From positions 674,836-738,835 of the forward strand of contig NZ_QQAV01000001.1 in the NCBI RefSeq assembly GCF_003350475.1: DNA of 64,000 bases, read 5' to 3'. The notes beneath the pieces were generated by a model. The model was given only the letters and a program-made list of their open reading frames with translations, did no database searches and was not told the DNA's origin. Source of the stretch: Pseudacidovorax intermedius (GTDB taxonomy: Bacteria; Pseudomonadota; Gammaproteobacteria; Burkholderiales; Burkholderiaceae_C). This document shows positions 32,975 through 41,847 of this stretch, piece by piece (the first letter of the stretch is position 1; each line of letters begins with the position of its first letter). The translations under genes and the position numbers were made by a program.

Positions 32975-34309
32975 ATGTCCAATCCCCCAGCCGCCACTCC
33001 CGAATTGCCCAAGCAGCCCTGGCGCGAGACCCTGCGCGTCTACCTGGAGCCGGCCTCGCTGCGCATGTTCGCCCTCGGCTTCGCGGCCGGCCTGCCGCTG
33101 CTGCTGGTGCTGGGCACGCTGAGCTTTCGCCTGCGTGAGGCCGGCATCGACCGGGCCACCATCGGCTATCTGAGCTGGGTGGGCCTGGCCTACGGCTTCA
33201 AGTGGGTGTGGGCGCCGCTGGTCGACCGGCTGCCGCTGCCGCCGCTGACCACGCTGCTGGGCCGGCGCCGCGGCTGGCTGCTGCTGTCGCAGGCCATGGT
33301 CATCGCCGGCCTGGTGGGCATGGCCCTGAACGATCCGCGCGCCGGACTGGAGCCGCTGGTGCTGTGCGCCGTGCTGGTGGCCTTCGGCTCGGCAACGCAG
33401 GACATCGCGCTGGACGCCTTCCGCATCGAGTCGGCCGAGGCGCGCAAGCAGGCCGCCCTGGCCGCGGCCTACCAGACGGGCTACCGCCTGGCGATGATTT
33501 GGGCCGGTGCCGGCGTGCTGTGGGTGGCGGCCTGGGCCGAGGGCAGCGCCACCGGCGCCTACCAGAACGGCGGCTGGCGCACGGCCTACCTGGTGATGGC
33601 CGGCTCGATGGTGGTGGGCGTGCTGACGGTGCTGCTCTCGGCCGAGCCGGCGCGGGTGCCGCTGCCGCCCGCCCGCTCGGCCGGCGAATGGCTGCGCAAC
33701 ACGCTGGTGGAGCCCTTTGCCGACTTCCTGCGCCGCTACCGCTGGCAGGCGGTGCTGATCCTGTCGCTGATCGCCATCTACCGCATCAGCGACGTGGTGA
33801 TGGGCATCATGGCCAACCCCTTCTATGTGGACATGGGCTTCACCAAGGACGAGGTGGCCACGGTCAGCAAGGTCTACGGCGTGATCATGACGCTGGTGGG
33901 CGCCTTCGTCGGCGGCGTGCTGGCCATGCGCCTGGGTGTGATGCGGGTGCTGATGCTGGGCGCCGTGCTCAGCGCCGCCAGCAACCTGCTGTTCGCCTGG
34001 ATGACCACCCGTGGCCACGACGTGACGGCGCTGGTGGCCGTGGTGTCGGCCGACAACTTGGCCGGCGGCATCGCCTCCGCTGCCTTCATCGCCTACCTCT
34101 CCAGCCTGACCAACGTGAGCTACTCGGCCACGCAGTACGCGCTGTTCAGCTCGCTGATGCTGTTGCTGCCCAAGTTCGTGGCCGGCTTCTCGGGCGCCTT
34201 CGTCGAGGCCTACGGCTACGCCACCTTCTTCACCGGGACGGCCCTGCTGGGCCTGCCGGTGCTGGTGCTGGTGGCGCTGGCGATGCGGGCCGCACGCGTG
34301 CGGACGTAG
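32975..34309 (+). CDS. AmpG-like MFS permease
   Basis: 444 residues, 12 hydrophobic helices. Start region MFALGFAAGLPLLLVLGTLSFRL and SWVGLAYGFKWVWAPLVDRLPLP match AmpG muropeptide permeases, as do GSATQDIALDAFRIES and RISDVVMGIMANPFY. AmpG imports anhydro-muropeptides for cell-wall recycling. ATG at 32975 is preferred over an earlier in-frame ATG (32936) because the latter overlaps the divergent M48 start. It is 74 bases from the ketosynthase operon; a shared transcript is possible but not needed. Confidence 0.88.
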   Translation: MSNPPAATPELPKQPWRETLRVYLEPASLRMFALGFAAGLPLLLVLGTLSFRLREAGIDRATIGYLSWVGLAYGFKWVWAPLVDRLPLPPLTTLLGRRRGWLLLSQAMVIAGLVGMALNDPRAGLEPLVLCAVLVAFGSATQDIALDAFRIESAEARKQAALAAAYQTGYRLAMIWAGAGVLWVAAWAEGSATGAYQNGGWRTAYLVMAGSMVVGVLTVLLSAEPARVPLPPARSAGEWLRNTLVEPFADFLRRYRWQAVLILSLIAIYRISDVVMGIMANPFYVDMGFTKDEVATVSKVYGVIMTLVGAFVGGVLAMRLGVMRVLMLGAVLSAASNLLFAWMTTRGHDVTALVAVVSADNLAGGIASAAFIAYLSSLTNVSYSATQYALFSSLMLLLPKFVAGFSGAFVEAYGYATFFTGTALLGLPVLVLVALAMRAARVRT

Positions 34310-34383
34310 GTGGCGGCCTGCAGGACGGTGGCCCCCGCGGCTGTTACGCTCCCTCCTCGTTCCTGAAACCTGCCCGCCGCACC

Positions 34384-35583
34384 GTGCCGCAGAAGATCCC
34401 GCCCCTCGTCATCACGGCCTACACGGCCACCACCGCCCTGGGCACCGGCCTGGAGGCGCTGCGCAGCGCCCTGGCCGCCTCGCGCAGCGGCCTGCGTCCC
34501 AACGACTTCGGCGAGCCGGCCGAACAGCGCCTGCCCACCTGGATCGGCCGCGTGCCCGGCGTCGAGGACGTCGCCCTGCCGCCCGAACTCGCGCCCTGGG
34601 ACTGCCGCAACAACCGCCTGGCCTGGATGGGCCTGAGCGCCGACGGTTTCCTGGCCGCCGCGCTGGCCGCGCGCGAGCGCCACGGCGCCGACCGCGTGGC
34701 CGTGATCATCGGCACCTCCACCTCCAGCATCGGCGAGACCGAGCAGGCCTACACCCGGCTGGACGCCGACGGCCGCTTTCCCGAAGCCATGCGCAACGCG
34801 CAGGTCCACACGCCGCATGCACCCGGCCTGTTCGTGCAGCGCGCCCTGGGGCTGACGGGGCCGTGCGAGACGATCTCCACCGCCTGCTCCTCCAGCGCCA
34901 AGGTCTTCGCCTCGGCCGAGCGGCTGATCCGCCTGGGCCTGGCCGACGCGGCCGTGGTGGGCGGCGCCGATTCGCTGTGCGGCAGCGTGCTGTTCGGCTT
35001 CAACTCGCTGGAGCTGGTGTCGCCCGAGCCCTGCCGGCCCTTCGACGCCGAGCGCCGCGGCATCAGCCTGGGCGAGGCGGCCGGCTTTGCGCTGCTCGAG
35101 CGCAGCGGCACCGGGCCGCGCCTGCTGGGCCACGGCGAAGCCAGCGACGCACACCACATGTCCACGCCCCACCCCGAAGGCGCCGGGGCCGAACGGGCGC
35201 TGAACGACGCGCTGGCGCGCGCCGGTCTGGCCACCGACGACATCGACTACATCAACCTGCACGGCACGGCCAGCAGCAAGAACGACGAGGTCGAGGCCGC
35301 CCTGGTGGCGCGGCGCTTCCCGGCCCGCACCCATGCCAGCAGCACCAAGGGCTTCACCGGGCACACGCTGGGGGCGGCCGGCATCGTCGAAGCCGCCGTC
35401 AGCCTGCTGGCACTGGAGACGGGGCTGATGCCGGGCAACATCAACGCGCGGACGTTCGACGCCATCTGTGGCCCGCAGCTGCGCCGCGAGCCGGCCCAGG
35501 GGGAGGTGCGGCACGTGCTGTCCAACTCCTTCGGCTTCGGCGGCAACAACTGTGCGCTGATCTTCGGAAGGGCCGTGCAATGA
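34384..35583 (+). CDS. Beta-ketoacyl-ACP synthase, aryl-polyene (ApeO/FabF-like) type
   Basis: 399 residues. Condenses malonyl-ACP with an acyl chain. The catalytic set is intact: Cys168 in STACSSSAKV, His293 in NLHGTASSKND, Lys322 and His327 in STKGFTGHTLGAAG, plus GGADSLCGSVLFGFNSLEL and SFGFGGNNC at the end. CRNNRLAWMGL near residue 75 is the style of ketosynthases in aryl polyene clusters. Start is GTG at 34384, as no ATG is near; no clear Shine-Dalgarno is seen. The stop overlaps the next gene by four bases. Together with the next two genes it forms a compact operon. Confidence 0.88.
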   Translation: MPQKIPPLVITAYTATTALGTGLEALRSALAASRSGLRPNDFGEPAEQRLPTWIGRVPGVEDVALPPELAPWDCRNNRLAWMGLSADGFLAAALAARERHGADRVAVIIGTSTSSIGETEQAYTRLDADGRFPEAMRNAQVHTPHAPGLFVQRALGLTGPCETISTACSSSAKVFASAERLIRLGLADAAVVGGADSLCGSVLFGFNSLELVSPEPCRPFDAERRGISLGEAAGFALLERSGTGPRLLGHGEASDAHHMSTPHPEGAGAERALNDALARAGLATDDIDYINLHGTASSKNDEVEAALVARRFPARTHASSTKGFTGHTLGAAGIVEAAVSLLALETGLMPGNINARTFDAICGPQLRREPAQGEVRHVLSNSFGFGGNNCALIFGRAVQ

Positions 35584-36386
35584 GCCGGCTGCCCACGCTC
35601 TACGTCGAAGGCCCGGCCTTCTGGCATCCGCTGCTGCCTGGCTGGGAGGCGGCCCGCGCCGCCTTCCGTGGCGAAGCGGGCCTGGCCGAAGCTCCGGCCC
35701 GCCGCCCGGCGCCGCAGATCCTGGCGCCGGCCGAGCGCCGCCGCGCACCCGACACGGTGGCGCTGGCGCTGGAAGTGGCCAGCGCCGCCGTGGCCGGCTC
35801 CGGCCGCGCGGCCGTCGACCTGCCCTGCGTCTTCACCTCGGCCCAGGGCGACCTGGCCATCAGCGACTACATGTGCGCCACGCTCGCGCAGGCGCCCACG
35901 CAGCTGTCGCCCATCAAGTTCCACAACTCGGTGCACAACGCCGCCGTGGGCTACTGGACCATCGGCACCGGCTGCCAGCAGGCCAGCAATGCGATCAGCG
36001 CCTCGTCGCACAGCTTTGCCGCCGGCCTGCTCGAAGCCGCCACCCAGTGCGCCGCCGACCATCAGGCCGTGCTGCTGGTGGGCTTCGACGCCGAGTCCGC
36101 CGGCCCCCTGGCGCAGGTGCACGACACGCACGGCCTGCTGGCCGGCGCCGTGGTGCTGGCCCCCGAGGCCAGCGAGCGCACCGTTGCCACGCTGTCCATC
36201 GCACTGCACAGTGGCGCAGCCATCCCCACGGACCTGCAGTCCGAGGCGGCCCGTGCGCTGCCGGCCAACGCCATGGCCGATGCGCTGCCCTTCTTCGAAG
36301 CCCTGGCCCGCGGGCCCGACCCGAGCGGCCAGCCGCTGGTCCTCGCGCTGTCCGACACGCTCGCGCTGCACCTCACGCTAGGCTGA
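35580..36386 (+). CDS. Beta-ketoacyl synthase chain-length-factor-like protein
   Basis: 268 residues, half the size of a full ketosynthase. The sequence SAQGDLAISDYMCATLAQAP, KFHNSVHNAAVGYWTIGTG and ASSHSFAAGLLEA is the pattern of the ketosynthase-like N-terminal domain family that accompanies aryl-polyene ketosynthases as chain length factors. No Cys-His-His triad equal to that of the partner is visible, as expected for a non-condensing partner. Translationally coupled to the ketosynthase (ATGA). Presumed to form a heterodimer with it that sets chain length; product unknown. Confidence 0.85.
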   Translation: MSRLPTLYVEGPAFWHPLLPGWEAARAAFRGEAGLAEAPARRPAPQILAPAERRRAPDTVALALEVASAAVAGSGRAAVDLPCVFTSAQGDLAISDYMCATLAQAPTQLSPIKFHNSVHNAAVGYWTIGTGCQQASNAISASSHSFAAGLLEAATQCAADHQAVLLVGFDAESAGPLAQVHDTHGLLAGAVVLAPEASERTVATLSIALHSGAAIPTDLQSEAARALPANAMADALPFFEALARGPDPSGQPLVLALSDTLALHLTLG

Positions 36387-36409
36387 GCGCCCCTTTTCCA
36401 GGAGAGTCC

Positions 36410-38062
36410 ATGCACCCCACGCCTGCCACCCACGACGTCATCATCATGGGGGGCGGCCTGGCAGGACTCACGCTGGCGCTGCAGCTCAAACGGCGCTTCG
36501 GCGACATCGACGTGCTGGTGCTCGAGCGCCGCAGCCACCCGGTGCCGCATGCCACGCACAAGGTGGGCGAATCGTCGGTGGAGATCGGCGCCCATTACTT
36601 CGACACGGTACTGGGCCTCAAGCAGCACCTGGACGAGGCACAGCTGCGCAAGTTCGGCTTCCGCTTCTTCTTCTCCGAAGGCCGGCGCGACCTGGACGCC
36701 GTGACCGAGGTGGGCGCCAGCCGCCCGCTGGCCATTCCCAGCTACCAGATCGACCGGGGCATCTTCGAGAACCACCTGGCCGAGGTGGCCGCTGCCCAGG
36801 GCGTGCGCTTTGTCGACAACGCCCTGGTCCGCCGCATGGCGCTGGACCCGTCCCCGCAGGGCCTGCACCGCATCGAATGGACCGAGGCCGGCGAGCCCCA
36901 TGCCGCGCAATGCCGCTGGATGGTGGACGCCTGCGGCCGCGCCGGCCTGCTCAAGCGCCAGCTGGGCCTGGTTCAGCCCAACGACCACCAGGCCCATGCC
37001 GTGTGGTTCCGCATCGGCAACCGGCTCATGCTGGACGACTGGGGGCAGGACCCGGCGTGGCGCGCCCGCTGCACCCCGGCCGCGCGCTGGCTGTCGACCA
37101 ACCACCTGGTGGGGGCGGGCTACTGGGTGTGGCTGATTCCGCTGGCCTCGGGCTCCCACTCGGTCGGCATCGTGGCCGACCCGGCCTTCCATCCGCTGGA
37201 GCGCATGGACAGCTTCGACAAGGCCATGGACTGGCTGGCCGAGCACCAGCCCGTGCTCTTCGACGTGCTCGACGGCCAGCGCGACAAGCTGCAGGACTTC
37301 GCCTTCATGCGCAAGTTCTCCTATGGCTGCAAGCAGGTCTTCAGCGGCGAGCGCTGGGCGCTGACGGGCGAGGCGGGGCTGTTCCTCGACCCGTTCTACT
37401 CGCCCGGCAGCGACTTCATCGCGATGAGCAACACCTTCATCTGCGACCTCATCACGCACGACCGGGGGGGCCGCTCGGTGCAGGCGCGCGCGCAGCTGTA
37501 CGACCACATCTATCACTCCTTCTACGACAGCACGCTGGCGCTCTACCAGGGGCAATACGGGCTGTTCGGCGACCCCGAGGTGTTGCCGGTGAAGGTGGTT
37601 TGGGACTACACCTACTACTGGGGCGTGCTGTCGCAGCTGTTCTTCCACGAGCGGCTCACCGACGTCGCCACGCTGGGCAACCTGCGCGAGGAACTGCAGC
37701 ACTGCCAGCAGCTGAACATCGCGATGCAAGGCTTCCTGCGCGCCTGGTCGTCGGTGAGCGAGCGCCGCAATCCGGCCCGCATGCTCGACCAGGCGGCGCT
37801 GCCGTGGTTTGCCGAACTCAACGCCAGCCTGCGCGATGCACTGCCCGACGCGATCGCCTTCCAGGCCCGCCTGCGTGCCTGCGTGGCGCAGTTGCGCACG
37901 CTGGCCCACCAGATCCACGCACAGGCGCTGGCGCAGCATCCCCGCCTGGACGACGCGGCGCTGGCGGCACTGCTGGCCCAGCCGATGCCGCGCACGCCCA
38001 TCGACCGCGACGCAGCGCCGATGCTGTTCGAGCAGTTGGCACGCGTGCCGGCGACCGCCTGA
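36410..38062 (+). CDS. Flavin-dependent halogenase-like FAD monooxygenase
   Basis: 550 residues. FAD-binding GGGLAG at residues 14-19; HKVGES with Lys51, where the catalytic lysine of flavin-dependent halogenases is expected; DACGRAGLL around 183; the signature WVWLIP (Trp239, Trp241, Ile243, Pro244), matching the WxWxIP motif of halogenases; and GEAGLFLDPFYSPGSDFI near residue 325, the second flavin region. The C-terminal 150 residues are helical. AGGAGAG lies four bases before the ATG. As the third gene after a ketosynthase pair, it most likely modifies an acyl-ACP or polyene product, perhaps by halogenation as known for xanthomonadins; the enzyme could instead be an oxygenase or dehydrogenase. 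Confidence 0.82.
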   Translation: MHPTPATHDVIIMGGGLAGLTLALQLKRRFGDIDVLVLERRSHPVPHATHKVGESSVEIGAHYFDTVLGLKQHLDEAQLRKFGFRFFFSEGRRDLDAVTEVGASRPLAIPSYQIDRGIFENHLAEVAAAQGVRFVDNALVRRMALDPSPQGLHRIEWTEAGEPHAAQCRWMVDACGRAGLLKRQLGLVQPNDHQAHAVWFRIGNRLMLDDWGQDPAWRARCTPAARWLSTNHLVGAGYWVWLIPLASGSHSVGIVADPAFHPLERMDSFDKAMDWLAEHQPVLFDVLDGQRDKLQDFAFMRKFSYGCKQVFSGERWALTGEAGLFLDPFYSPGSDFIAMSNTFICDLITHDRGGRSVQARAQLYDHIYHSFYDSTLALYQGQYGLFGDPEVLPVKVVWDYTYYWGVLSQLFFHERLTDVATLGNLREELQHCQQLNIAMQGFLRAWSSVSERRNPARMLDQAALPWFAELNASLRDALPDAIAFQARLRACVAQLRTLAHQIHAQALAQHPRLDDAALAALLAQPMPRTPIDRDAAPMLFEQLARVPATA

Positions 38063-38160
38063 CCCGGGAGCGCCTGCGCGGCGCTGCCGGTCGCCACGGC
38101 CGCGATGCGCGTGGCGCGTGGCGGTCCATGCGCCGCCGGCCCGGCGTGCGGCCATCACGG

Positions 38161-38175
38161 TTTACCCAACTTTAC
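38161..38175 (+). promoter_or_regulatory. TTTAC direct repeat upstream of the OmpR-type regulator
   Basis: TTTAC at 38161-38165 and again at 38171-38175, ten bases apart (one helix turn), 49 bases before the regulator start. Direct repeats with this spacing are typical binding sites of OmpR-family regulators and suggest autoregulation. Confidence 0.45.
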
Positions 38176-38223
38176 GAAGACTTCAACCGCCCTTGCCGGC
38201 GGGCTGCGAGCATTCCCTTCACC

Positions 38224-38943
38224 ATGACGACCCCACAGCTGCTCATGATCGAGGACGACCAGCGCCTGGCGCAGATGGTCGTCGAGTACCTGGCCCAGTC
38301 CGGTTTCGCCGTCAGCCATGCCGGCGACGGCGCGCGCGGCATGGCAGCGCTGGAGCAGCAACTGCCTGACCTCGTCATCCTCGACCTCATGCTGCCGGAC
38401 GCCGACGGCCTGGACCTGTGCCGCCGCATCCGCGCCCTGCCCGGCGCCGCCGGCAAGGTGCCGGTGCTGATGCTCACGGCCAAGGGCGACCCCATGGACC
38501 GCATCATCGGCCTGGAGCTGGGCGCCGACGACTACCTGCCCAAGCCCTTCGAGCCGCGCGAGCTGCTGGCCCGCATCCGCGCCGTGCTGCGCCGGCGCGG
38601 CGAGGGCGGCCTGGCGGCCGGGCCCGAGCCGGCGCGCGGCATGCGCTTCGGCTCACTGGAAATCGACCGCGATGCTCGCACCGTGACCGTCGCCGGCCAG
38701 ACGGCCGAACTCACCTCCTACCAGTTCGACCTGCTGGTGGCGATGGCCGAGCGCGCCGGCCGGGTGCTCACGCGCGACCAGATCATGGAGGCCGTGCGCG
38801 GCCGTGAATTGGAAGCCTTCGACCGTTCCATCGACGTGCACATGGGCCGCATCCGCGCCGCCATCGAGGCCGACCCCAAGAATCCCAAGCGCATCCTCAC
38901 CGTGCGCGGCGTCGGCTACGTCTTCGCCAAGCAACAGGACTAG
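38224..38943 (+). CDS. OmpR-family response regulator
   Basis: 239 residues. Receiver domain (residues 5-118) with phospho-acceptor Asp54 in VILDLMLPD, the conserved Lys in YLPKPFEPRELLARI; then a linker and a winged-helix C-terminal domain with ELTSYQFDLLVAMAERAGRVLTR and the DNA-contact RSIDVHMGRIRAAIE and RTVRGVGYVF-type end (TVRGVGYVFAKQQD). Nine bases separate it from the kinase gene, so they are a cognate pair. RstA/PhoP-like by pattern. A TTTAC repeat upstream suggests it controls its own operon. The stimulus is unknown. Confidence 0.95.
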   Translation: MTTPQLLMIEDDQRLAQMVVEYLAQSGFAVSHAGDGARGMAALEQQLPDLVILDLMLPDADGLDLCRRIRALPGAAGKVPVLMLTAKGDPMDRIIGLELGADDYLPKPFEPRELLARIRAVLRRRGEGGLAAGPEPARGMRFGSLEIDRDARTVTVAGQTAELTSYQFDLLVAMAERAGRVLTRDQIMEAVRGRELEAFDRSIDVHMGRIRAAIEADPKNPKRILTVRGVGYVFAKQQD

Positions 38944-38952
38944 CAACGGCTC

Positions 38953-40137
38953 ATGGTCGGCCTGTTCACCCGCCATCTCTACGTACGCATCTGGCTGGCC
39001 GTGCTGGCCGGCGTGGCCGTGGTCGTGATGGCGGCGGGCTGGGCCTGGAAGGTGGCGGACGACCAGCGCAGCGCCCCGCTGCCGCGCGACGTGACGCTGC
39101 GAGACACGCAGAACAACGCCTTTGCCAACGGCAAGTCGGTGCGCACCAGCCGGCCGGGCGAGCCGCTGGAATTCGCCATCTCGCTGGACAACGGGCAGCA
39201 GTTCACCATGGAACTGGGCCCGCGCATCGACCGCCGGCCCACGCCGCCGCCCTGGCTCCATCCGCATACCGGCATCTTCTGGCTGCTGGGCATGGTCGGC
39301 CTGGCCACCGGCCTGGGGCTGTACCCCATCGTGCGCCGGCTGACGCTGCGCCTCGAAGGCCTGCAGCGCAGCGTGCAGCGCTTCGGCGAAGGCGACCTCT
39401 CGGTGCGCGTCGACGACCGCGGCGAGGACGAGGTGGCCGACCTGGCCCGCCGTTTCAACGATGCCGCCACCCGCGTGGAGCAGCTGGTGCGCTCGCACAA
39501 GTCGCTGCTGGCCAATGCCTCCCATGAGCTGCGCTCGCCGCTGGCGCGCATCCGCATGGGGCTGGAACTGATGGGCCCCCAGGCCAACAGCGCGGCCCGC
39601 GCCGAGATCTCGCGCAACATCGCCGAGCTGGACCAGCTGATCGACGAGATCCTGCTGGCCAGCCGCCTCGACGCCCGCGAGGCCGACGTCGGCACCATCG
39701 AGACGGTGGACCTGATGGGCCTGGCCGCCGAGGAATGCGCCCGCGTGGATGCCGACCTGGGCCTGGCCGAGGGCACGGCACTGGACGCGGTGACGGTGCA
39801 TGGGGTGTCGCGCCTGCTGCGCCGGGCCCTGCGCAACCTGCTGGAGAATGCGCGCCGGCATGGCGGCAGCGGCACGGTGGCTGTCGAGCTGGCGTCCGAG
39901 CCGGGCTGGGCGCTGCTGCATGTGGACGACCAGGGCCCCGGCGTGCCCGAGGCGCTGCGCGAGCGCATCTTCGAGCCCTTCTACCGCCTGCCCGGTGCCA
40001 GCGAGCGCGACGGCGGCGTAGGCCTGGGGTTGGCGCTGGTCAAGTCCATTGCGGAACGGCATGGCGGCGGGGTGCGCTGCACGCGCAGCCCGGCGGGCGG
40101 CGCCCGCTTCACCATCCGGCTGCCACGGCCCGCCTGA
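38953..40137 (+). CDS. Sensor histidine kinase
   Basis: 394 residues. N-terminal helix (residues 10-32), a short periplasmic part of about 75 residues, a second helix (GIFWLLGMVGLATGLGLYP), HAMP (LEGLQRSVQRFGEGDLSVRV), H-box with His191 in ASHELRSPLARIRMGLEL, N-box NLLENARRHG, G1 DDQGPGVPEAL, F-box EPFYR and G2 GVGLGLALVKSIAERHGG. All boxes are intact. The small periplasmic domain of about 75 residues resembles RstB/CpxA-type kinases. Overlaps none of its neighbours; a terminator is not seen before the O-antigen ligase gene. Confidence 0.94.
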   Translation: MVGLFTRHLYVRIWLAVLAGVAVVVMAAGWAWKVADDQRSAPLPRDVTLRDTQNNAFANGKSVRTSRPGEPLEFAISLDNGQQFTMELGPRIDRRPTPPPWLHPHTGIFWLLGMVGLATGLGLYPIVRRLTLRLEGLQRSVQRFGEGDLSVRVDDRGEDEVADLARRFNDAATRVEQLVRSHKSLLANASHELRSPLARIRMGLELMGPQANSAARAEISRNIAELDQLIDEILLASRLDAREADVGTIETVDLMGLAAEECARVDADLGLAEGTALDAVTVHGVSRLLRRALRNLLENARRHGGSGTVAVELASEPGWALLHVDDQGPGVPEALRERIFEPFYRLPGASERDGGVGLGLALVKSIAERHGGGVRCTRSPAGGARFTIRLPRPA

Positions 40138-40192
40138 CACGCGCCCGACGGGCCGCCGGCAGGGTCTGCACGATCCTGCCACGGTCGCTTCC

Positions 40193-40198
40193 TAGAAT
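40193..40198 (+). promoter_or_regulatory. Possible -10 hexamer for O-antigen ligase gene
   Basis: TAGAAT 84 bases upstream of the gene, matching the hexamers before fba and the DUF2946 operon; -35 not clear. Confidence 0.3.
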
Positions 40199-40281
40199 CG
40201 GCAGCCTTTCTCCGGCCCCCCGCGTCCCTGTGCTGCCTGGCGGCCCGCGCGGGCCGACGCCGCGACCAACCAACCATTCCG

Positions 40282-41535
40282 ATGCGCCTTCCCCTTCTTC
40301 CCCGCGCCGCCGCCTGCCTGTGGGGCGCGGTGGTCTTCATGCCGGTGGGCCTGAACTACATGGCCTTCCTGCTGCTGCTGGCGACGATGCTGGTGGCAGG
40401 CGACTGGCGCGAGCGCGTGCAGCGCCTGATGGCCCATCCGCTGCGCTGGCCCTTGGCGGCGCTGGTGCTCTGGCAACTGGTCGTGCTGGTCATCGGGCCG
40501 CACTATGCCGAGACCGGCGTCAACCTTTGGCATGGCATCCGCATCCCGCTGACCATCCTGCTGGCCCTGATGCTCACCCGCGAGGAGGCGGTATGGGCGA
40601 TGCGCGGCTTCCTGGGCATCGCCTTCTTCAACATCGCCTACACGGCGGTCTTCTACTTCATCCTGCTGAAGTTCGGCGTGATGCCGCCCATGGGCGTGCT
40701 CAAGCCGATGATCATGCTGGTGGGCAACAAGTCGATCAACGATGCGCTGCTCTACACCGTGCTGGGCGCCGCCTCGGCCGCATGGGCGCTGCAGCGCCTG
40801 GTGGAGCACCGGCCTTACCGCGCGGTGGCCGGCTTCGCGCTGACGGCGGTGACGGTCTTCATCGTCAACTGGAACCTGCCTTCGCGCACCTCGCTGCTGG
40901 CCATGCTGGTCGTGCTGCCGCTGCTGTGCGTGCACCAGTGGCGCAGCCACTGGCGCGGCATGGCCTTGGCGCTGGCGGCCGTGGTGGTGGTGCTGGGCCT
41001 CGCGTTGCGGGAGGCGCCGCCCATGGTCGAGCAGAAGCTGGCCCAGGGTGTGTCGGAGATCGAGGCTGCGCGCGCGGGCGCCGTCTCCGAGGGCAGCTGG
41101 GTGGTGCGCTACCACATGTACACCGTCACCGGCCGCATGATCGCCGACCAGCCGCTGGCCGGATGGGGCATCGGCGCCTGGAACCAGATCTGGCGCGAGC
41201 GCGGCCCGGCACTGCTGGCCAACTACAACATGCCGCACAACGACTTCCTGTGGATGGGCTCGCAGACCGGTCTGCCCGGCGTGGCCGCGCTGCTGGCCGT
41301 GATGCTGTGCGCCGTGTGGCAGGCCTGGAAGCGGCCCGATCTGGCCGGGCGCGTGGCCTTCGCCGCCACGCTCATCGCGCTGCTGGCCAGCTGCGTCAAC
41401 TCGGCGCTGCGCGACGCGCAGATCGGGCTGTCGCTGCTGTGGGTGGCGATGGTGTTCCTGCGCCTGGCGCGCGAGCCAGCGCGCGCGTGGCAGGAGGTGC
41501 TGCCGCGGCGCTGGCGAGGCACCGCCACGGACTGA
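40282..41535 (+). CDS. O-antigen ligase (WaaL/RfaL)-like membrane protein
   Basis: 417 residues with about ten or eleven hydrophobic segments. The Wzy_C/WaaL pattern is seen in the large periplasmic loop and after it: WVVRYHMYTVTGRMIADQPLAGWGIGAWN and NYNMPHNDFLWMGSQTGLPG (the PHNxxL motif common to O-antigen ligases and polymerases). It may attach O-antigen to lipid A core, but such proteins also act as polymerases or on other glycans, and no other LPS gene is in this window. Followed by a hairpin before the convergent zinc-finger gene. Confidence 0.82.
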   Translation: MRLPLLPRAAACLWGAVVFMPVGLNYMAFLLLLATMLVAGDWRERVQRLMAHPLRWPLAALVLWQLVVLVIGPHYAETGVNLWHGIRIPLTILLALMLTREEAVWAMRGFLGIAFFNIAYTAVFYFILLKFGVMPPMGVLKPMIMLVGNKSINDALLYTVLGAASAAWALQRLVEHRPYRAVAGFALTAVTVFIVNWNLPSRTSLLAMLVVLPLLCVHQWRSHWRGMALALAAVVVVLGLALREAPPMVEQKLAQGVSEIEAARAGAVSEGSWVVRYHMYTVTGRMIADQPLAGWGIGAWNQIWRERGPALLANYNMPHNDFLWMGSQTGLPGVAALLAVMLCAVWQAWKRPDLAGRVAFAATLIALLASCVNSALRDAQIGLSLLWVAMVFLRLAREPARAWQEVLPRRWRGTATD

Positions 41536-41552
41536 TTGCGACGCCACAAACG

Positions 41553-41587
41553 ACAAGGCCGCCCGGGACTTCAGGCGGCCTTGTTTC
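41553..41587. terminator. Bidirectional terminator
   Basis: Perfect 11-base stem ACAAGGCCGCC (41553-41563) / GGCGGCCTTGT (41574-41584) followed by TTTC, lying between the convergent O-antigen ligase and zinc-finger genes. The T-tails are short on both strands. Confidence 0.7.
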
Positions 41588-41632
41588 ATTCAAGGGGCCG
41601 GGCCCGGCCAGGGGCCCAAGGCGATGCGGGCC

Positions 41633-41842
41633 TCAGTGGCCGCCGGCCACCACCTCGCCCGCCTTCAGGCGGTACAGCGTGCCGCAGTACGGGCACTTGG
41701 CCTCGCCCGTGCGGGCAACATCCAGGTACACCTTGGGATGGGTGTTCCACAGCTTCATGTCGGCCTTGGGGCTGGGACAGAAGACGCCGCCCTGGTGGTT
41801 CAGGTCCTTGGCGGCGAGTTCGACGACGGCGGAAGTGGACAT
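41633..41842 (-). CDS. Zinc-finger (zf-CHCC) domain protein
   Basis: 69 residues, one zinc site: FCPSPKADMKLWNTHPKVYLD gives the first Cys and the His, and KCPYCGTLYRL the last two Cys, the zf-CHCC arrangement related to mitochondrial complex I subunit NDUFS6. Small soluble protein of unknown role in bacteria. It lies five bases after the ilvE stop, so they share a transcript, a pairing I know from other Comamonadaceae. Confidence 0.9.
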   Translation of the reverse strand: MSTSAVVELAAKDLNHQGGVFCPSPKADMKLWNTHPKVYLDVARTGEAKCPYCGTLYRLKAGEVVAGGH

Positions 41843-41847
41843 GGCGA

